The position numbers and the translations under genes are program-made. From the NCBI GenBank assembly GCA_964622835.1, contig CAZUSA010000002.1:144036-208035 (forward strand): a stretch of 64,000 nt of DNA. The letters run 5' to 3'. The notes beneath the pieces were generated by a model that saw nothing but the letters and a program-made list of their open reading frames with translations, had not been told where the DNA came from and did not search any database. Of this stretch, positions 51,845 through 60,870 are shown piece after piece; the stretch's first letter is position 1; each line of letters begins with the position of its first letter. The stretch is from JABIKK01 sp964622835. GTDB taxonomy: Archaea; Nanobdellota; Nanobdellia; SCGC-AAA011-G17; UBA489.

Positions 51845-52906
51845 ATGTTTAAATTCCTCAAAACAAAGGTAAAAGATGCTTTAACGAAGATGCAGAAGCG
51901 TGTTGATGAAGAAACACCGGTAGAGGAATCTGTAAAAAAACCAGAAATTTCAGTAGAAAAAACAACACCCAAAAAAGAAAAAACCGTTCAAACAATAAAA
52001 AAAACAACTGTAAAAGAACCTCAAAAAAAAGGTATTTTTGGCAAACTTAAACAAACACTTACCACAACAACTATTACTGCAGAACTCTTTAATGAACTCT
52101 TCGAAGAACTTGAAATAGCACTTCTAGAAAACAATGTTGCCTTCGATGTTGTAGCCATTATTAAACAACAACTTGAAGAAACTCTTGTTGATAAACCTGT
52201 TCCAAAAAAAGAACTTACAGAAGTTATAACGACAGCACTTCATGAAAGTATACTCTCATTATTTCCTAAAGAAACACCCAACATACCAACACTCATCAAA
52301 AATAAAATAGAAAAACCCTATGTTATTTGTTTCATGGGTGTTAACGGTTCTGGAAAAACAACAACTGTTGCAAAACTTGCACATTACTTACAACAACAAA
52401 ACCTTCGCGTCCTTCTTGTTGCTGGGGATACTTGGCGTGCAGCAAGTATTCAACAACTTGAAGAACATGGGAAAAAATTAGATCTAAAAGTTATCAAACA
52501 TAATTACGGTAGTGATCCTGCAGCCGTTGCTTTTGATGGTATAAAATCTGCAAAAGCAAACAATATTGATGTTGTTCTTATTGATACAGCAGGACGACAA
52601 CATAGTAACAAAGATCTTATGCGTGAAATGGAAAAAATAAATCGTGTTGCACAACCAGACATGCGCATCTTTGTTGGCGAAAGTATTGCAGGTAATGATT
52701 GTGTTCTGCAAGCACAACAATTTGGCGAAACTGTTCCTTTAGATGGCATTATTTTAACAAAAGCAGATGTTGACGAAAAAGGTGGTGCAGCACTCTCCGT
52801 TACGAAGGTCACAGGGAAACCACTCCTCTTCCTTGGTAAGGGGCAAGAGTATAACGATCTTGAACCTTTTGATCCACAAGAACTTCTTACGTCACTTGGT
52901 CTCTAA
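51845..52906 (+). CDS. ftsY: Signal recognition particle receptor FtsY
   Basis: This 353-residue GTPase docks SRP-ribosome complexes at the membrane. It has a Lys/Glu-rich N-terminal A region, an N domain (FNELFEELEIALLENNVAFDVV) and the G domain with GVNGSGKT (165-172), DTWRAASIQQLEEH, DTAGRQHSN and TKADVDEKGG. The TATA box CTTTAAATAGC (51814-51824) lies about 25 bases before the ATG. It is encoded near ffh, and surface-protein genes lie on both sides. Confidence 0.97.
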   Translation: MFKFLKTKVKDALTKMQKRVDEETPVEESVKKPEISVEKTTPKKEKTVQTIKKTTVKEPQKKGIFGKLKQTLTTTTITAELFNELFEELEIALLENNVAFDVVAIIKQQLEETLVDKPVPKKELTEVITTALHESILSLFPKETPNIPTLIKNKIEKPYVICFMGVNGSGKTTTVAKLAHYLQQQNLRVLLVAGDTWRAASIQQLEEHGKKLDLKVIKHNYGSDPAAVAFDGIKSAKANNIDVVLIDTAGRQHSNKDLMREMEKINRVAQPDMRIFVGESIAGNDCVLQAQQFGETVPLDGIILTKADVDEKGGAALSVTKVTGKPLLFLGKGQEYNDLEPFDPQELLTSLGL

Positions 52907-52955
52907 ATTTCATTTAAAAAGTTTTAAATAGCCCTTCTTATCCAGTAATATACCA

Positions 52956-54116
52956 ATGGTTGCAAAAAAGAGGGTTTCTCGTAAGAAAACATTGTCACGA
53001 TCTTCAGGACATTCTAAACAACAGGCGTGTTCGCACTGTCACAAAAGTGTTCCTGCTAGTGCAAAGTTTTGTCATTACTGTGGCAAAGGTCTTTCACGGC
53101 CAAAACAAGTAGCTAAACATCACTGCCCGAGTTGTAAAGGTGTCATTGAAGGTTTTTCACGTTTCTGTAAACACTGTGGAGCAAACATAGATACCTTTGC
53201 CCATTCCACTTTTGTCAAAGTATTACTTTCATTTATTGTTTTCTTAGTTATTGCCCTTGCATTATTAATTATCTTTGCACCATCCTTTGTTGAGTTTGAT
53301 ACGCAAACACCTGTTGCACAAGTAGATCCATTTTTAGCAATTAATAATGGGCTCTGTACATGGGATGAAGATCATTTTACTGCATGTGCAAACGTCAATT
53401 GGGGTGGGTCTCCAGGTGACTATATGCAATGTGGTTTTAGTGGTACTACTGCAGATAAAAAATGGGGAACAAGTCCCTTAACTTGTTGCGGATCTGTTGG
53501 TACTAATGAAGGAAACAAACTTGTTCGAACATTCCTCTTTGATAGAGATGGTGCACCATTACAAGATGATAGCGTTAGTGTTGCATGTTCAGGAAAACCA
53601 TCAAGTAGTTCTGTTACCCCTGATATACCCTCCTTTTCAGACTATCAAAAAAGTTTTTGGATAACGGTTGAAGCAGAAGGAAAACTGCTAAGTGCAACAG
53701 GAACAAAAACAATTCAATTCCCTTCAAAGGTTAAACAATGTACTGTTAGTGGGCGGTGGGAAACACGTGCTGATCCGATCCATGGGAACACTGATGCAGG
53801 ATTTTGTGTCGGGGCAGAAGGTATTTTCTATGGGGAAGCAGATCTCTTTGGTCAAACAGTTTTTACTGATCCTTCAACATTCTTCTGGGCAGGCTATGAA
53901 AAAGCGTTACTTGATCCGCCAGGTAGGACTTATGAAAATTATGCTGTTTATGCAGACCTTTGTGATTCAAATTATTACATAGAACCACGCCACCAAGTTA
54001 CCGGAAGGCTTACTGGCTTTGAAACAGATACACTTACATTCCAATGGGATTATTATAGTAATTATCCTCGTCCAAATATGGATATATTTGTTGATCTCAC
54101 CTGTGATGTCTATTAA
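52956..54116 (+). CDS. Zinc-ribbon membrane protein with Cys-rich exterior domain
   Basis: The 386-residue protein starts with a basic stretch (MVAKKRVSRKKTLSRSS) and two zinc ribbons (CSHC...CHYCG and CPSC...CKHCG, within residues 25-75), a transmembrane helix (VLLSFIVFLVIALALLIIF near 90-108) and an extracytoplasmic domain with about twelve Cys. The zinc ribbons are cytoplasmic and the large domain outside. A TATA box (GTTTTAAATAGC, about 52920-52931) precedes the ATG. Function unknown; sensory or scaffold roles are possible. Confidence 0.75.
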   Translation: MVAKKRVSRKKTLSRSSGHSKQQACSHCHKSVPASAKFCHYCGKGLSRPKQVAKHHCPSCKGVIEGFSRFCKHCGANIDTFAHSTFVKVLLSFIVFLVIALALLIIFAPSFVEFDTQTPVAQVDPFLAINNGLCTWDEDHFTACANVNWGGSPGDYMQCGFSGTTADKKWGTSPLTCCGSVGTNEGNKLVRTFLFDRDGAPLQDDSVSVACSGKPSSSSVTPDIPSFSDYQKSFWITVEAEGKLLSATGTKTIQFPSKVKQCTVSGRWETRADPIHGNTDAGFCVGAEGIFYGEADLFGQTVFTDPSTFFWAGYEKALLDPPGRTYENYAVYADLCDSNYYIEPRHQVTGRLTGFETDTLTFQWDYYSNYPRPNMDIFVDLTCDVY

Positions 54117-54178
54117 TATGTTTAAGAAAGTTTTAAAAAGATCATACGTGCTACAATAGTTATAGGAGAAGAGGTCTT

Positions 54179-54690
54179 ATGAAAGAACACACACTGTTTG
54201 CAATAGTTTTTTTAGTATTTGTTGTCGGATTTATTTCCTTTGATTCAAGTGCTATTACTGGTCAAGCATNNNNNNNNNNNNNNNNNNNNNNNNNNNNNNN
54301 NNNNNNNNNNNNNNNNNNNNNNNNNNNNNNNNNNNNNNNNNNNNNNNNNNNNNNNNNNNNNNNNNNNNNAATCATGGAAATATTATGCCTTTCTCTGAGG
54401 TCGAACGTATTGTACGGCCAATCGGACTTGCTGAAAAATGTTTACCAGCAAAAAAACTTGATATTGATGGTAATGGGCATTTAAGTCGACAAGATGAAAA
54501 AGCATATCAGACAATGCAGAGAGGCTTAGATACTGAAGCCTTTTGGAAAACATATGCTAGTTTTATTCCTTGTTCTCAATTAGGTGAACGGCAATACTTT
54601 GCTATGTATGGTGGAGAACATGAATGTGTAGAAGCGCCGTTGGGCTATCCAGTTTCTGTTGAGGGTGTTTTCACACTTCTTGATATTTGA
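54179..54690 (+). CDS. Membrane-anchored protein with EF-hand-like calcium site (gap inside)
   Basis: The gene starts with MKEHTLFAIVFLVFVVGFISFDSSAITGQA, an N-terminal anchor followed by the recurring TG motif. After the 100-N gap coding resumes at 54370 and ends at 54690. LDIDGNGHLSRQDEKAYQ fits an EF-hand or dockerin-type calcium loop (D-x-D-x-N-G-x-L-x-x-x-D/E). The strong ribosome-binding site TAGGAGAAGAGGT lies before the ATG. The middle is missing in the gap. Confidence 0.75.
54270..54369. other. Scaffold gap (100 N) inside the EF-hand-type gene
   Basis: There are 100 N placeholder bases. The same gene continues on both sides. Confidence 0.99.
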
Positions 54691-54738
54691 TTCTTCATAG
54701 GGAAAAGCTTATTAATTAACCCTTAGATAGTGGTGATT

Positions 54739-55374
54739 ATGAAACAGACTAGTGAGCTTACTCGGAAACTCCTTCTAGCAGGAGCTGCAATAGCCTGTAT
54801 TATACTTGTTTTTCTCTTTACTTTTTCATTCACAACAAAAGAAACAATACCCTCATCCTCTTACGATGAATCACCCTCTGGAGAAAACATACTCCAAGAA
54901 GAACTCTTTGTTAGTACAACATATCCTGCACTTTCCATAAAACCAGATTACATCCAAAAACAAAGTATACGAGTCATTGTTGATGAAGCTTATCTTCAAG
55001 AAACTAACCCTGGCGAATACGACCTTTATTTTACCCTTATGGGGCAAGATATGCTTACAGATGAAGGTGTTAGCAAAAGCACAGGTAACTACTTCTTTAG
55101 AAGTCCTCTCTCATGGAATGCACAACTTGTCCTTTATGTTAAAGAACGGGAACCATTACTTATTTGTGATACTGCAGTAGATGGACGATTCTGGAATACA
55201 ACCTATTGTATTAGTACAGAGATGTTAGATAAATCCTACTTTGGACAAACAACACGACTTATTTACACTGACGAAACCGTTGGCGATTCTGAAGAAAAAT
55301 CACTCTTAGCCCTTGCAAAACAAGACAGAACATTCGTCTTTGATCTTATTCTACCAGAATTACCAGCTGAATAA
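54739..55374 (+). CDS. Membrane-anchored hypothetical protein
   Basis: The 211-residue protein has one N-terminal anchor (LLLAGAAIACIILVFLFTFSF) and a mostly beta, acidic exterior with two Cys (LICDTAVDG, TYCISTEM). The ATG at 54739 is preferred over the GTG at 54730 because GGTGAT (54732-54737) acts as the ribosome-binding site. It lies between the EF-hand gene and ffh. Family not recognised. Confidence 0.65.
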   Translation: MKQTSELTRKLLLAGAAIACIILVFLFTFSFTTKETIPSSSYDESPSGENILQEELFVSTTYPALSIKPDYIQKQSIRVIVDEAYLQETNPGEYDLYFTLMGQDMLTDEGVSKSTGNYFFRSPLSWNAQLVLYVKEREPLLICDTAVDGRFWNTTYCISTEMLDKSYFGQTTRLIYTDETVGDSEEKSLLALAKQDRTFVFDLILPELPAE

Positions 55375-55415
55375 TACTCCGGAGCATTTTTATAACGCCT
55401 TATCCTTCTTGCACT

Positions 55416-56774
55416 ATGGTCCTTGACACACTTGGAGATGCACTCAAAAACGTCTTCAAAAAACTAACAGGAAGCGTTCATATTAGTGAAAAACTTCTTG
55501 ATGAAATCATCAAAGAAATACAACGTGCGCTTTTATCTTCTGATGTCAATGTGCAATTTGTCTTTCGTCTCACAAAAACCATCAAAGAACGAGGACTCAA
55601 CGAACAACCACCAACAGGTGTAACACCAAAAGAACATATTATCAAAATAGTTTACGAAGAACTTGTAACCCTCTTTGGAAAAGAGAAAAAAGGAATAACC
55701 ATTACCAAAGAAAAAAATAAACCTTTCATTATTATGCTTGTGGGATTATTTGGAGCAGGAAAAACAACAACCATCGGAAAACTAGCAAAATACTACGCAC
55801 AACGAGGAAACAAAGTCGCCGTGGTAGGATTAGACGTTCACCGGCCAGCAGCACACTTACAATTACAACAAATAGCAGAAAAACTATCCATTGATTCTTA
55901 CGTTGATGGCAAACAAAAAGACCCTCTCAAACTCTGGAAAGCTAACGAAAAGACATTACAATCCTATGATGTTGTCCTCGTTGATACAGCAGGACGAGAC
56001 GCATTAAGCAAAGACCTCGTTAAAGAAATATCTTCTGTTAGTAAAACAATACAACCACAAGAAACACTCCTTGTCTTAAGCGCAGACATTGGACAAGCAG
56101 CAGAAAAACAAGCAACCATGTTTCATGAATCCTGTAATGTAACCGGTGTTATCATCAGTAAACTTGATGGAACAGCAAAAGGTGGGGGTAGTTTAAGCGC
56201 CTGTGCAGTAACCGGAGCTCCTATTGTTTTTATAGGTGTAGGAGAACGACCAGAAGATATTGAAGTCTTTAATCCAGAAGGATTCGTCGGACGACTCTTA
56301 GGACTTGGTGACTTAGAAACACTCCTAGAAAAAGCGAGAGGACTTGTCAATGAAGAAGACGCAGAAGACCTCAAAAAAAGAATGTTAAAAGGAGACTTTA
56401 ATCTTTTAGATCTCTATGAACAAATGAGCACCATGAAAAAAATGGGACCATTAAACAAAATAGCAGAAATGATACCAGGAATGGGTGGCATGAACATACC
56501 CAAAGAAATGCTTGAAGGTCAACAAGACAAAATGGACAGTTGGAAATTTATCTTAGACAGTTGTACACAACAAGAACTTGAAGAACCAGAACTCATCGGA
56601 CGACAACGGTTAGAACGTATAGCAGAAGGAAGTGGACAAAGCATTACAGACATACGTGGATTATTAAAACAGTATAAACAAAGTAAAAAAATAATGAAAA
56701 TGATGAAAGGCGAAAACCCAGAAAAACTCATGAAAAAATTTAGTGGTGCCGGACAAAAAATAAAATTTAAATAA
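55416..56774 (+). CDS. ffh: Signal recognition particle protein SRP54 (Ffh)
   Basis: This 452-residue GTPase recognises signal sequences and 7S RNA. It has the N domain (LLDEIIKEIQRALLSSDVNVQF), G domain with GLFGAGKT (110-117), DVHRPAAHLQLQ, DTAGRDALS and SKLDGTAKGGG, and the Met-rich M domain (about 310-452; MSTMKKMGPLNKIAEMIPGMGGM) with a C-terminal Lys-rich SRP-RNA-binding helix. A TATA-like TTTTATAACG (about 55388-55397) precedes the ATG. Confidence 0.97.
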   Translation: MVLDTLGDALKNVFKKLTGSVHISEKLLDEIIKEIQRALLSSDVNVQFVFRLTKTIKERGLNEQPPTGVTPKEHIIKIVYEELVTLFGKEKKGITITKEKNKPFIIMLVGLFGAGKTTTIGKLAKYYAQRGNKVAVVGLDVHRPAAHLQLQQIAEKLSIDSYVDGKQKDPLKLWKANEKTLQSYDVVLVDTAGRDALSKDLVKEISSVSKTIQPQETLLVLSADIGQAAEKQATMFHESCNVTGVIISKLDGTAKGGGSLSACAVTGAPIVFIGVGERPEDIEVFNPEGFVGRLLGLGDLETLLEKARGLVNEEDAEDLKKRMLKGDFNLLDLYEQMSTMKKMGPLNKIAEMIPGMGGMNIPKEMLEGQQDKMDSWKFILDSCTQQELEEPELIGRQRLERIAEGSGQSITDIRGLLKQYKQSKKIMKMMKGENPEKLMKKFSGAGQKIKFK

Positions 56775-56823
56775 TTCTTTTGAGATATAAATATTTATAA
56801 ACAAGGTAATTCAATCTTTTTCT

Positions 56824-57225
56824 ATGGCCCAAGGTGATGGATTTGGAAAAGCAATGGCTGCGGCTTTACTTGCTGCATCTCTTACTATGTCTTCCATTGA
56901 TGCATGGGTACATCATAAACCTGTTTCTAAACCTTCTCCCACAGTAATTGCATTAGAACAACTCTTAGAAAAAGGAGTCATCTCTGAAGAGACAAGAGAA
57001 AAAGCAGGTGGGCCTGTTGAAAGATTAATGGGTTGTATTGCAGAGGCCCAGGCATCTCTTGAAAAAGGCGATCTTACAAAATGTTTACACAATATTATTT
57101 CTGCTAAAGGATTATTAGCAGCACTCCAAGAAATGGGCTTTCCAATTCACAATGACCTTGCAAGAATCAATGAAGCAGAAGCCTTGTTGGGACAGGCATT
57201 GAAAGAACAAGCAAGAACAAAATAA
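56824..57225 (+). CDS. Hypothetical secreted or membrane protein
   Basis: The 133-residue protein has a hydrophobic N-terminal segment (MAAALLAASLTMSSIDAW) that could be a signal, then an alpha-helical domain (ALEQLLEKGVISEETREKAG...LMGCIAEAQASLEKGDLTKCLHNIISAKGLLAAL). Family not recognised. A TATA box (about 56789-56800, ATTTATAAAC) lies about 28 bases before the ATG. Confidence 0.6.
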   Translation: MAQGDGFGKAMAAALLAASLTMSSIDAWVHHKPVSKPSPTVIALEQLLEKGVISEETREKAGGPVERLMGCIAEAQASLEKGDLTKCLHNIISAKGLLAALQEMGFPIHNDLARINEAEALLGQALKEQARTK

Positions 57226-57291
57226 TATTTTCTTGTTTCTAAATACTTATAAACATACAATTTTTCTTTTCTTTATAGAGGTGTCGACGCA

Positions 57292-57393
57292 GTGAATCTA
57301 AAGTGTGAATTATGTGGTAAAGAATCTTTTTCAATTAATCATACGTCAGAACTTCTTGGTGATTACTTCTGTGAAGAATGTAGAAGCGAATAA
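57292..57393 (+). CDS. 33-residue zinc-ribbon micro-protein
   Basis: A GTG-start frame encodes MNLKCELCGKESFSINHTSE followed by LLGDYFCEECRSE: a complete CxxC...CxxC zinc ribbon. The ribosome-binding site AGAGGTG (57277-57283) lies 8 bases upstream and a TATA box ACTTATAAAC (about 57245-57254) is further up. The spaced CxxC pairs and upstream signals make it convincing. Similar tiny zinc proteins are common in archaea; function unknown. Confidence 0.7.
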   Translation: MNLKCELCGKESFSINHTSELLGDYFCEECRSE

Positions 57394-57423
57394 TTCTTAT
57401 ACCCCCTGCTTGTTCTTTGTACT

Positions 57424-58041
57424 ATGAAACTCATCGGCCATGGTGCAGAAGCAAAACTCTACCTTGATGCAACTAAAAAAACCGTTATCAAACGACGAAT
57501 ACAAAAAACCTATAGGCATCCCACATTAGATGCTACATTACGAAAACAACGCACACGAAGAGAAGCAAAAATACTAGCCAAACTCTCTGATATTTCTCCA
57601 ACCGTTCATGACGTTAACGAAACAAGCATGGAAGTAACTTTAGACTATGTTGATGGGCCCTTAGTAAAAGACGTTTTAGATGATTTGTCAACAAAAAAAC
57701 AAACAACCCTCATAGAAGCCATAGCAACGATGATAGCAACCATGCACGAACGGAATATTGTCCATGGTGACCTAACAACAAGCAATATGATTCTTCAAAA
57801 AAACACACCAAAACTCATAGATTTTGGACTCTCATTTGTTACCGATAAAATCGAACATAAAGCCGTCGATCTTCACGTCTTCAAACACGCTCTTGAGAGC
57901 AAACACTACAAACACGCAGAAGCATTATTTGCAACGTTCTTGAAACAGTACACCAAACAAGAACCAGAAGCAGAGGCTATTCTTGAACGACTCACACTCG
58001 TAGAAAAACGAGGACGCTACAAACGTCGTATGGGATCATAA
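57424..58041 (+). CDS. bud32: KEOPS kinase/ATPase Bud32
   Basis: This 205-residue atypical kinase of the KEOPS complex supports t6A tRNA modification. It has the GHGAEAKLY nucleotide loop, catalytic HGDL (D116), N121 and DFG (D133). The C-terminal lysine/arginine tail (EKRGRYKRRMGS) is typical. No Kae1 is fused here. It precedes tRNA-Gln, and its own start follows a TTCTTATACC segment. Confidence 0.95.
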   Translation: MKLIGHGAEAKLYLDATKKTVIKRRIQKTYRHPTLDATLRKQRTRREAKILAKLSDISPTVHDVNETSMEVTLDYVDGPLVKDVLDDLSTKKQTTLIEAIATMIATMHERNIVHGDLTTSNMILQKNTPKLIDFGLSFVTDKIEHKAVDLHVFKHALESKHYKHAEALFATFLKQYTKQEPEAEAILERLTLVEKRGRYKRRMGS

Positions 58042-58076
58042 GCTATATAAACAGTCCCTTGCCAAACACCCATTAC

Positions 58077-58149
58077 AGCCCTGTAGTGTAGCGGTCTAGC
58101 ATTCGGGATTTTGGGTCCCGAGACCCAGGTTCAAATCCTGGCAGGGCTA
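58077..58149 (+). tRNA. tRNA-Gln (anticodon TTG)
   Basis: Acceptor stem AGCCCTG pairs with CAGGGCT. The anticodon stem CGGGA/TCCCG encloses loop TTTTGGG, giving anticodon TTG (Gln, CAA). T loop TTCAAAT is present. The discriminator base is A; no CCA is encoded and no intron is seen. CTATATAAAC (about 58043-58052) is the TATA box about 26 bases upstream. Confidence 0.94.
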
Positions 58150-58163
58150 GTTTCTTATCCACA

Positions 58164-58259
58164 AGACTTATAAATCGCTTTTTAGACGCACACAGACGGG
58201 TGTGTTGGTTTCGACGAACACATACTAGAACAGACTTCTAGTAGACCCTTCATTACAAA
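58164..58259 (+). promoter_or_regulatory. Promoter and candidate three-way-junction leader of S15
   Basis: GACTTATAAATC (about 58165-58176) is a TATA box, giving a transcript start near 58193-58197. The leader then can fold: GGGT (58198-58201) with ACCC (58245-58248) as closing stem; TGTGTT (58201-58206) with AACACA (58217-58222); and TACTAGAA (58223-58230) with TTCTAGTA (58236-58243), loop CAGAC. Two hairpins enclosed by a closing stem form a three-way junction. No ribosome-binding site lies between the fold and the ATG (58260). S15 binds a three-way junction in 16S rRNA, so autoregulation is suggested. Confidence 0.6.
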
Positions 58260-58715
58260 ATGGCACGAACATACTCGCGAAAGAAAGGTAAAAGTGGAAG
58301 TACAAAGCCCGTTGGCATTGATAACAAGAGTTGGACAGCAACCGACCAAAAATCATTACAAACCACTATCGTTGACCTTGCAAAAACAGGTAAAACAGCA
58401 AGTGAAATTGGTATGATTCTTCGTGACATGCATTCCTATCCAGACGTTAAAGCCCTTACAGGAAAACGTATTTCTCATTTCTTACGAGAAGCAAAATTAA
58501 CAGGAGAAGTTCCTGACGATCTTCTTGCACTCATTCGCAGAGATATTGCCCTTGAAAAGCACCGTGAAACCAATCACAAAGATATGACAGCAAAACGAGG
58601 ACAACAACTTACCTTAGGTAAAATTAATCGTCTCGTGTCTTATTACAAAAAAACAAACGTTTTAGCTGCTGATTGGACATACGATCGAAAGAAAGCAGTA
58701 CAATGGGTTATCTAA
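58260..58715 (+). CDS. rps15: Ribosomal protein uS15 (S15)
   Basis: The 151-residue archaeal/eukaryotic-type S15 has a family N-terminal extension and the core RNA-binding helices (ALIRRDIALEKHRETNHKDMTAKRGQQLTLGKINRLVSYYKKTNVL). It binds the central-domain junction of 16S rRNA. It is preceded by a structured leader and followed by the RecJ-like nuclease gene, which has its own TATA-like sequence (ACTTAAAACT, about 58739-58748). Confidence 0.96.
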   Translation: MARTYSRKKGKSGSTKPVGIDNKSWTATDQKSLQTTIVDLAKTGKTASEIGMILRDMHSYPDVKALTGKRISHFLREAKLTGEVPDDLLALIRRDIALEKHRETNHKDMTAKRGQQLTLGKINRLVSYYKKTNVLAADWTYDRKKAVQWVI

Positions 58716-58768
58716 TATACATTCCATTTACTATAACTACTTAAAACTCTTTTTCCATACTCTTCGTT

Positions 58769-60193
58769 ATGACAGAAGATTTTCTTACCCATGTTAATTA
58801 TCTCGCAGAAACATTTCTAACACACATAGGAAGTTCTTCAGAACCCGTTCGTATTGTTGCTAATATAGACGCAGATGGACTTGCATCAGCAGCCATCCTT
58901 GCAAAAGCTTTTACTAGACATCATATTACCTATACACTTTCTCTTGAAAAACAAATAACTGATGAAGTCATTAAAACATTACAACACGAACCCTACTCTG
59001 TTGTGTTCTTTACTGATCTTGGTGCATCACACTTACAACGACTGCACGATTCTTTAGAAGGACAAGTTTTTGTCTTAGACCATCACCCACCAGATGTAGA
59101 ACAAAAAACATTAGATCACGTTCACCATCTTAATCCTCATTCCTTTGGTATGGACGGTACGCAAACTGTCGCAGCAGCAGGTGTTGTTTACTTCTTTGCA
59201 AAATCCTTGGATGAACGCAATGTAGATTTATCTCCACTAGCCTTAGTTGGTGCCATTGGTGACGCACAAGAAGACAATGGCTTTACCGGATTAAACAAAC
59301 TTATTCTTGATGATGCCGTAGATGCAGAACTTGTTGACGTTAAAGAATCATTACGCCTCTTTGGCATGCAAACAAAACCCTTGCACAAAGTACTCGAATG
59401 TAGTACCAGTCCCTACATCCCGGGTGTTACAGGAAATGAACGTGCTGCTTTACAATTTATTGAAGATTTGGGTATTCCCCTCTATGACAACGCACAACAA
59501 TTTCGTAAACTCATGAACTTAACCAAACAAGAACTTGACAAACTTGCAACAGCCATAGAAATGAACAAATCAAAAGGATCACCCTCCACATCATTACTCG
59601 GACCTGTTTATTTGTTAAAGAACGAAGAAGAATCCAGCCTCAAAAAAGACCTTCGAGAATTTTCAACACTCCTTAATTCCTGTGGACGCATGGGCTGGCC
59701 AAGTCTGGGTATTGGTGTCTGCTTTGGTGATCTAAAAGCAACAAAAAAAGCTTCAGATATATTGAAAGGATATCAAAAAGAAATACTTGACGCACTTAAT
59801 TGGTTCTACAATAATCGACGCAGTGAAAAAATCATAGAAAAAGAAGGATACGTTGTTTTGTTAGCAGAACACATCATACGTGATACTATTATTGGCACGT
59901 TAGCATCACTCATTGCACGAAGTAACATCTATCCTGATGGAACCGTTATTTTATCATCAGCATACACCTTAGACGGTATGATTAAAATCAGTACACGCTG
60001 TTGTGGGAAACTTCCTGTAGGTTTAGATTTACGAGAAGTTGTTACCAGCATTCTTGTCGATACTGATGGCTATGGTGGTGGACACAAGCTCGCAGCAGGA
60101 GCCTCTATTCCGCAAGAAAATGAAGAACAGTTCATACGAAACGCCCTCGCTGTCCTCGAAGACTACGTTCGAAAGAAGCCCGTTCACGCCTAG
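58769..60193 (+). CDS. RecJ-like DHH phosphoesterase exonuclease (GAN/RecJ family)
   Basis: The 474-residue protein has the DHH domain (VANIDADGLASAAI, DLGAS, VLDHHPPDVE, AIGDAQEDN) and a C-terminal DHHA1 domain (DGYGGGHKLAAGASIP). Archaeal members associate with GINS and act as single-strand DNA exonucleases, or are Cdc45-like. All catalytic Asp/His motifs are present, so it is probably active. Confidence 0.9.
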   Translation: MTEDFLTHVNYLAETFLTHIGSSSEPVRIVANIDADGLASAAILAKAFTRHHITYTLSLEKQITDEVIKTLQHEPYSVVFFTDLGASHLQRLHDSLEGQVFVLDHHPPDVEQKTLDHVHHLNPHSFGMDGTQTVAAAGVVYFFAKSLDERNVDLSPLALVGAIGDAQEDNGFTGLNKLILDDAVDAELVDVKESLRLFGMQTKPLHKVLECSTSPYIPGVTGNERAALQFIEDLGIPLYDNAQQFRKLMNLTKQELDKLATAIEMNKSKGSPSTSLLGPVYLLKNEEESSLKKDLREFSTLLNSCGRMGWPSLGIGVCFGDLKATKKASDILKGYQKEILDALNWFYNNRRSEKIIEKEGYVVLLAEHIIRDTIIGTLASLIARSNIYPDGTVILSSAYTLDGMIKISTRCCGKLPVGLDLREVVTSILVDTDGYGGGHKLAAGASIPQENEEQFIRNALAVLEDYVRKKPVHA

Positions 60194-60230
60194 AGAAAGG
60201 TTTATAAGCCCTTTTTTGGCAATCTTTCTT

Positions 60231-60839
60231 ATGGCACCACAAGGGCAAAAACAAGTACAGAAAGGCAAACCAAAGACCAAGGCCGTTGCTACACGACGGA
60301 GAAAGAAGAAATGGTTTGGTATCGTTGCTCCTGCATCATTCAAAAGTAAACGTATCGGTGAAACCCTTGCAAATGAACCACAAGAACTTGTTGGACGTTC
60401 ATTACGTGTCAGTTTAATGAATATTCTCGATGATTATAGACGTCAAGGCGTTGTCATCCACTTTAAAGTAACCAGTGTTAACGATGATAATGGCCAATGT
60501 GAAACCACAGGATACGAAATCATACGTTCCCACGCTCGCCGTCTCGTTCGAAAAAACACAGACAAAATGATGGACTCCTTTGTTGCCAAAGCAAAAGATG
60601 GAAGCTCATTCCGAATCAAACCTGTTGTTGTTACACGACACAGAGTATCAGACGCTGTCGTTACGAGCATTCGGAAGAAAGCAGCAGCATACCTTTCAGA
60701 ACGTATAAAAGAACTTACGCCAACAGAAGTCTTTGATGCAATCATACAAACATCACTCCAAAAAGATCTTAAAAAAAGTCTTTTGAGTATCTGTCCTATC
60801 GGTGCGTGCGATATACGTAAATTAGAACTCGTACAATAA
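60231..60839 (+). CDS. rps3ae: Ribosomal protein eS1 (S3Ae)
   Basis: The 202-residue protein has a basic N-terminus (RRRKKKWFGIVAPASF) and family segments IGETLANEPQELVGRSLRVSLMNILDD and VVTRHRVSDAVVTSIRKK. It is part of the small-subunit head/platform near mRNA exit. The ATG at 60231 gives the standard length; the TATA box GGTTTATAAGC (60199-60208) is about 25 bases before it, so a longer start is unlikely. Confidence 0.96.
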   Translation: MAPQGQKQVQKGKPKTKAVATRRRKKKWFGIVAPASFKSKRIGETLANEPQELVGRSLRVSLMNILDDYRRQGVVIHFKVTSVNDDNGQCETTGYEIIRSHARRLVRKNTDKMMDSFVAKAKDGSSFRIKPVVVTRHRVSDAVVTSIRKKAAAYLSERIKELTPTEVFDAIIQTSLQKDLKKSLLSICPIGACDIRKLELVQ

Positions 60840-60870
60840 CTTTAAATAATATATCTTCTTGTGATGTTAC

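Noticed and set aside
58077..58149. Reading of the tRNA as tRNA-Pro (TGG)
   Set aside because: A TGG anticodon needs a shifted stem that breaks the CGGGA/TCCCG pairing; the 5-bp stem with a 7-base loop gives TTG (Gln).
60039..60230. Longer S3Ae reading frame overlapping the RecJ-like gene
   Set aside because: It overlaps the DHHA1 coding region in another frame and includes the TATA box at 60199-60208; the ATG at 60231 gives the standard protein.
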